Assembly (NCBI RefSeq): GCF_009299835.1
Contig: NZ_VKCZ01000003.1
Span: 521,450-585,449 of the forward strand
Source: Microlunatus speluncae
GTDB taxonomy: Bacteria; Actinomycetota; Actinomycetes; Propionibacteriales; Propionibacteriaceae
Direction of reading: 5' to 3'
Length of the DNA: 64,000 nucleotides
Below the pieces are notes generated by a model. The model did no database searches. It saw only the letters and a program-made list of their open reading frames with translations, and was not told the origin of the DNA. The position numbers were made by a program, and so were the translations under genes. Of this stretch, positions 60,756 through 64,000 are shown one piece after another. The number at the start of each line of letters is the position of its first letter. Position 1 is the first letter of the stretch.

Positions 60756-60761
60756 AATCTA
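60756..60761 (-). promoter_or_regulatory. -10 box TAGATT of the pnt operon
   Basis: Minus strand, 6 nt before GTG 60749. Confidence 0.55.
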
Positions 60762-60793
60762 GCCGACGCCCGGCAGAACCAGCCGGACCGTGA

Positions 60794-61204
60794 TCAGGAA
60801 GCCGGGTAGATGTCGACCATCCAGCTGACGCCGTACCGATCGGTGCACATCCCGAACTCGTCACCCCACGGCTGCTTCGCCAGCTCGACCGAGACGGTGC
60901 CGCCCTCGGCCAGCTGCTTGAAGTAGCCGCGCAGTTGATCGGCGTCGTCGCCGCTGATGCTGATGGTCATCGTCGTGCCCTGGCGGAACTCCATCCCGGG
61001 CATGATGTCGGCTGCCATCAAGGTGTAGCCGGCCGCACTGGTCAGCTGGCCGTGCATGATCTTGTCCTTGACCGCCGCGTCGTCGTTGCCGAACTCACCG
61101 AACGTGTTTGTCTTCAGCTCCCCGCCGAGCACCTCGCGATAGAACTCCAACGCCTCCAGGGCGTTGCCGTCGAAGTTGAGGTAGGGATTGAGATTCGAGG
61201 TCAT
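60794..61204 (-). CDS. PhnB-like VOC family protein
   Basis: A 136-aa protein of the PhnB/3-demethylubiquinone-methyltransferase-like VOC group: LNPYLNFDGNALEALEFYRE, HGQLTSAAGYTLMAADIMPG and WGDEFGMCTDRYGVSWMVDI are typical. Metal ligands are only partly visible. ATG 61204 has GAAGGAG 6-7 nt upstream. Function unknown. Confidence 0.87.
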   Translation of the reverse strand: MTSNLNPYLNFDGNALEALEFYREVLGGELKTNTFGEFGNDDAAVKDKIMHGQLTSAAGYTLMAADIMPGMEFRQGTTMTISISGDDADQLRGYFKQLAEGGTVSVELAKQPWGDEFGMCTDRYGVSWMVDIYPAS

Positions 61205-61307
61205 CGCGCACTCCTTCGGCTGTGGTGCCGGCGCCCCTCGTCGGCATTCCGAGGGCTCCACGCTAACCCCGTCGAACGAGCCTCGCAGCCGGTTCGGGAA
61301 GTATTGA

Positions 61308-61901
61308 TCAAGCCGGGCCGCGGGTGCCGATCGCGCCGGACAGGCTGCGGCTGAGCAGGGCGGCGGTCTCCCGGCGGGAACCGCCGTCGCGGCTGCGCTG
61401 CCAGGCGCAGAAGAGCAGCATCCAGATCACCGATTCGATCCAGTCGGCCGGCAGTTCGGGGTCGATCGTCCCGTCCCGGCGGCCGCGCTGGATCACCGCG
61501 GTCAGGCCCTGATCGGCCCGGGAGCCGTCATCCCAGCCGTCCGGATCGATCAGGGCGTTGTCGCTGAAGATCAACGACAGCACCTGGCCGAACTCGAGCA
61601 ACTCCTGGCAGAGCCGGAGCACGGCCTCCAGGCCCGGGCCGTCGTCGGGGTGGGCCCGCAGGGCGGCAACCGTGAACTGCTGCTGGCACTGCTGGTCGAC
61701 GGCGGCGAGCAGGGCGGCGCGGTCGGCGAAGTGCCGGTGCAGGGTCGAGCGGCCGATCCCGGCGGTGTCGCAGATGTCGCCCAGGGTCGCCGTCTGGTTC
61801 ACCGACCAGGTCTCCATCGCCGCGTCGATGATCGCCCGGCGGGTCCGCTCCGACGTCGCCGACGGTGCCGGCTCGGGCGCTGCCGTGCTCTTCCGTGCCA
61901 T
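61308..61901 (-). CDS. TetR family transcriptional regulator
   Basis: A 197-aa regulator with the TetR helix-turn-helix: TRRAIIDAAMETWSVNQTAT, LGDICDTAGIGRSTLHRHFA and DRAALLAAVD, then a helical ligand/dimer domain. ATG 61901 (MARKSTAA) is chosen; the frame above it crosses the operator. It is divergent from a membrane protein gene, with a two-part palindrome between, so it likely represses both. Confidence 0.88.
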   Translation of the reverse strand: MARKSTAAPEPAPSATSERTRRAIIDAAMETWSVNQTATLGDICDTAGIGRSTLHRHFADRAALLAAVDQQCQQQFTVAALRAHPDDGPGLEAVLRLCQELLEFGQVLSLIFSDNALIDPDGWDDGSRADQGLTAVIQRGRRDGTIDPELPADWIESVIWMLLFCAWQRSRDGGSRRETAALLSRSLSGAIGTRGPA

Positions 61902-61939
61902 GTTCGGAATGTACCTCTCTGGCACTCGCTTTGCCAAAA

Positions 61940-61959
61940 ATGGGACATTCATGTTTCAT
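61940..61959. promoter_or_regulatory. Candidate TetR operator
   Basis: ATG-gg-ACAT-tc-ATGT-tt-CAT is a perfectly symmetric 20-bp site, 38 bp from the regulator start and 6 bp from the divergent start. Confidence 0.6.
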
Positions 61960-61965
61960 AGTGGT

Positions 61966-62475
61966 ATGAGTGAGAAGCGGGCAGCGGGTGCGGCCGATGA
62001 GGTCCTCGTGGAGATGAAGAACGCGCATCAGCTGATCCTGGTCGCGGTGACCACGGTGATCGGGCTGGTGCTCGGGTTCTTCGCACCGCGAGTGATCGGC
62101 TGGGCCCTCGGCATCGGCGGGCTGCCGTTCGAGAAGCCGATGCAACTGCTGCAGCGGATCTCCGAGTCCTGGGGCAGCTGGGTGTTGATCATCGTCGGCG
62201 GCGTGATCGGCGTGATCGGCGGCCTGATCCTGCTCAGCGGCCTGATCAGTGCCAAGATCACCGCGCGCGACATCACGATCATCAAGGGCTCGACCAAAAA
62301 GCGGTTCGCCCGCTCCCAGGTCGCCCTGGTCCTGATCGACGAGGGGCATCTGGTCCTGCGGGACTCCGCTGACGCCGACCTGGTCCGGGAGAAGATCGAG
62401 GGCAGCAACGAAGATCTGGTGACCGCGCTGCGCCGCTACGACTGGCCGATCGAGAGTGATCAGCTCGAGGGATGA
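61966..62475 (+). CDS. YqeB-like two-helix membrane protein
   Basis: A 169-aa protein: two membrane helices (ILVAVTTVIGLVLGFFAP, WVLIIVGGVIGVIGGLILLS) and a cytoplasmic C-terminal domain (DITIIKGSTKKRFARSQV, ALVLIDEGHLVLRDSADADL) that resembles the PH-like domain of the YqeB family. ATG 61966 is chosen since the upstream ATG 61951 lies inside the TetR operator. Probably the target of that regulator. Confidence 0.65.
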   Translation: MSEKRAAGAADEVLVEMKNAHQLILVAVTTVIGLVLGFFAPRVIGWALGIGGLPFEKPMQLLQRISESWGSWVLIIVGGVIGVIGGLILLSGLISAKITARDITIIKGSTKKRFARSQVALVLIDEGHLVLRDSADADLVREKIEGSNEDLVTALRRYDWPIESDQLEG

Positions 62476-62529
62476 CACCGCATCCGGATCCTTCCCCAGG
62501 TCAGCGCTTGTTAGAGTTGCGGACACATC

Positions 62530-63870
62530 ATGACCGATCACCCGCAACGTCTGCTTCTTCGCGCCCACAAGGATCCGCTCCGCGTCGCCTCGGCCGAGGC
62601 CACCCTGCGGCATGACCTGATCGGCGGCAACACCGGCAACCTGGTCTTCAGCCAGTCCGTCCGGCGGCTGCTGTCCACGGCTGACGCCGACATCACGACC
62701 GGCGTGTTCCGCTATCCGCCGGAGCAGATCAACGCCGAGTTCGACCACCTGGTGATCCCGCTGGCCAACGCCTTCCGGCACCGCTACACCGATCGGCTGG
62801 ACCGGCTGTCCGGCCTGATCGAGAAGCTGACCATCCCGGTCACGGTGGTCGGCGTCGGTGCCCAGGCCTCCCTCGACGGCAAGGTTCCCGGGGCGAAAGT
62901 GGTCGGCCCGGCCGTGCGCCGTTTCGTGGCTGCCGTGCTGCGCCGGTCGCCGACGATCGGGGTCCGCGGCGGCTTCACGGAGTCGTACCTGCGGGGGCTC
63001 GGGTTCGCCGAGTCCGAGATCGACGTGATCGGCTGTCCGTCGATGTTCATGTACGGGCCGGACCTCAAGATCACCCGCAAGGTCGAGGCGCTGCGGCCCG
63101 ATTCGCCGATCGCGCTCAACATCTCGCCGTACGTGAGCGAACTCGGCCCGATCTCCCTGGACCACGCCGAGCGCTATCCGAACCTGATCTACCAGGCTCA
63201 GAACCGGCAGAGTCTCGAACTGCTGCTGCACGGCCGCTATCCGATGAGCGAGCGCTCCAAGTTCCGTGACTCCGGCGTCCCGGTGACGCTGGAGCATCCG
63301 TTGATCCGGCAGAACCGGGTCCGGTTCTTCCTCGATCCGCGCACCTGGTTCGAGCACCTGGCCGGCTACGAGTTCTCCTTCGGTACCCGGATCCACGGCA
63401 ACATCGCGGCCCTGCTGGCCGGCACCCCCGCCCTGGTGCTGGCCCATGATTCGCGCACCCTCGAACTGGCCGATTACCACCGGATCCCGCACCGCCGGAT
63501 CGACGGGCTGCCGGAGCGGCCGGACGCGGCCGAGCTCTACGCCGAGTGTGACTGGGAGTCGCTGAACGAGGGTCATGCCGAGCGCTGGCAGACCTTCACC
63601 GGCTTCCTCGACCGGCATCGGCTGCGCCACGTGTACCTGCCGGGGGAGAGTGCCGAGCGATTCGACGCGGCCATTGCGGCGGCCGACTACCCGCCGCCGG
63701 TGGAGACGCTGATGGGGGTGGACCCCGAGCAGTTGTACGCCCTGAAGCGATCGGCGGGATCCACGCCGCCGGTGCTCCGGGTCAGCGCCGACGCACTCGA
63801 ACTCAGGCTGCCCTGGGGCAGGATCGTCGACCGGATCCGAGGCGTCGTCCGCCGCCGGATCGGCGCCTGA
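62530..63870 (+). CDS. Polysaccharide pyruvyl transferase family protein
   Basis: A 446-aa protein of the CsaB/WcaK-type family: IGGNTGNLVFSQSVRRLL at the start, VVGVGAQASLDGK, TIGVRGGFTESYLRGLGF, VIGCPSMFMYGPD and FSFGTRIHGNIAALLAGTPA are the characteristic blocks of PS_pyruv_trans enzymes, which add pyruvate ketals to cell-surface glycans. The C-terminal 80 residues are less conserved. A surface-polysaccharide locus may continue beyond the window. Confidence 0.85.
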   Translation: MTDHPQRLLLRAHKDPLRVASAEATLRHDLIGGNTGNLVFSQSVRRLLSTADADITTGVFRYPPEQINAEFDHLVIPLANAFRHRYTDRLDRLSGLIEKLTIPVTVVGVGAQASLDGKVPGAKVVGPAVRRFVAAVLRRSPTIGVRGGFTESYLRGLGFAESEIDVIGCPSMFMYGPDLKITRKVEALRPDSPIALNISPYVSELGPISLDHAERYPNLIYQAQNRQSLELLLHGRYPMSERSKFRDSGVPVTLEHPLIRQNRVRFFLDPRTWFEHLAGYEFSFGTRIHGNIAALLAGTPALVLAHDSRTLELADYHRIPHRRIDGLPERPDAAELYAECDWESLNEGHAERWQTFTGFLDRHRLRHVYLPGESAERFDAAIAAADYPPPVETLMGVDPEQLYALKRSAGSTPPVLRVSADALELRLPWGRIVDRIRGVVRRRIGA

Positions 63871-63989
63871 GCCAGCTTCTGGCTGCCGTACGCGCAGGGT
63901 GTCCCCGTACGCGCGCTGGGGTATTCCCCTTACACACGATCACGTAGCCAACTGTCGTCGCTCACCGGATGTGGCAGGGGGTGCTCTCG

Positions 63990-64000
63990 ATGGACTCTTG
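63990..64000 (+). CDS. Possible start of a further gene (partial)
   Basis: ATG 63990 follows AGGGGG at 9 nt and opens a frame that runs off the window after three codons. The preceding 120 bp contain GTACGCGC twice and a GGGG-TATT-CCCC hairpin, but no gene. Confidence 0.3.

Overview
The window is high-GC DNA with dense genes, many GTG starts and an actinobacterial gene order (topA, tmk, holB, a PSP1 protein and a TAP-type hydrolase close together). Supporting signs are a C-rich-loop small RNA resembling 6C, a perfect actinobacterial LexA box, and many genes that look leaderless, with a TANNNT -10 box 6-8 nt before the start codon. I infer an actinomycete, possibly of the Propionibacteriaceae/Microlunatus type; nothing here fixes the genus.

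Layout. 1-6.4 kb: tail of a siderophore ABC ATPase, an APH-type kinase, a BNR_4 protein, DUF2277, a divergent HxlR regulator/MFS pair and a methyltransferase. 6.5-18.7 kb: housekeeping block with topA, a degenerate CYTH/CHAD protein, tmk, holB, one or two small RNAs, a PSP1 (RicT-like) protein, membrane proteins, a Tat-type propeller protein, a lipoprotein hydrolase, a second thymidylate-kinase-like gene and a truncated GNAT gene. 18.9-35.7 kb: accessory genes for export and stress: MFS, two drug-type ABC systems (one with PadR, one with DUF1048), Nudix, cupin and hydrolase genes, an MBL-ankyrin fusion, an alpha/beta-hydrolase/PCD/VOC fusion, and an ABC exporter pair whose first gene is broken.

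35.85-39.77 kb is a small integrated element. A 41-bp copy of the 3' half of tRNA-Thr(CGU) lies on the left and the intact tRNA gene on the right. Between them, in visibly lower-GC DNA, are a class-1 OLD-type ATPase/TOPRIM nuclease, a membrane-anchored coiled-coil protein and the last part of a tyrosine recombinase. It looks like a decayed element that kept a probable defence cargo.

39.8-64 kb: a LexA-boxed DUF222/HNH (13E12-type) gene, a methyltransferase, a uridine-kinase-like protein, MFS transporters, an ECF sigma factor with a zinc-finger partner, a Tat-exported PhoD-type phosphatase, a formylglycine-enzyme-like protein without the usual cysteine, DapA-family and gamma-glutamyltransferase-family genes, a tandem 260-bp repeat, an asymmetric heterodimeric ABC transporter behind a possible iron box, the three-gene pntAa-pntAb-pntB transhydrogenase operon, a TetR regulator with a divergent membrane protein, and a polysaccharide pyruvyl transferase.

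Several intergenic gaps hold long inverted repeats of at least four sequence families, and the 9-mer TTGATCAAG recurs far more often than the base composition would predict. All functions are assigned by reading translated motifs; no database search was run.
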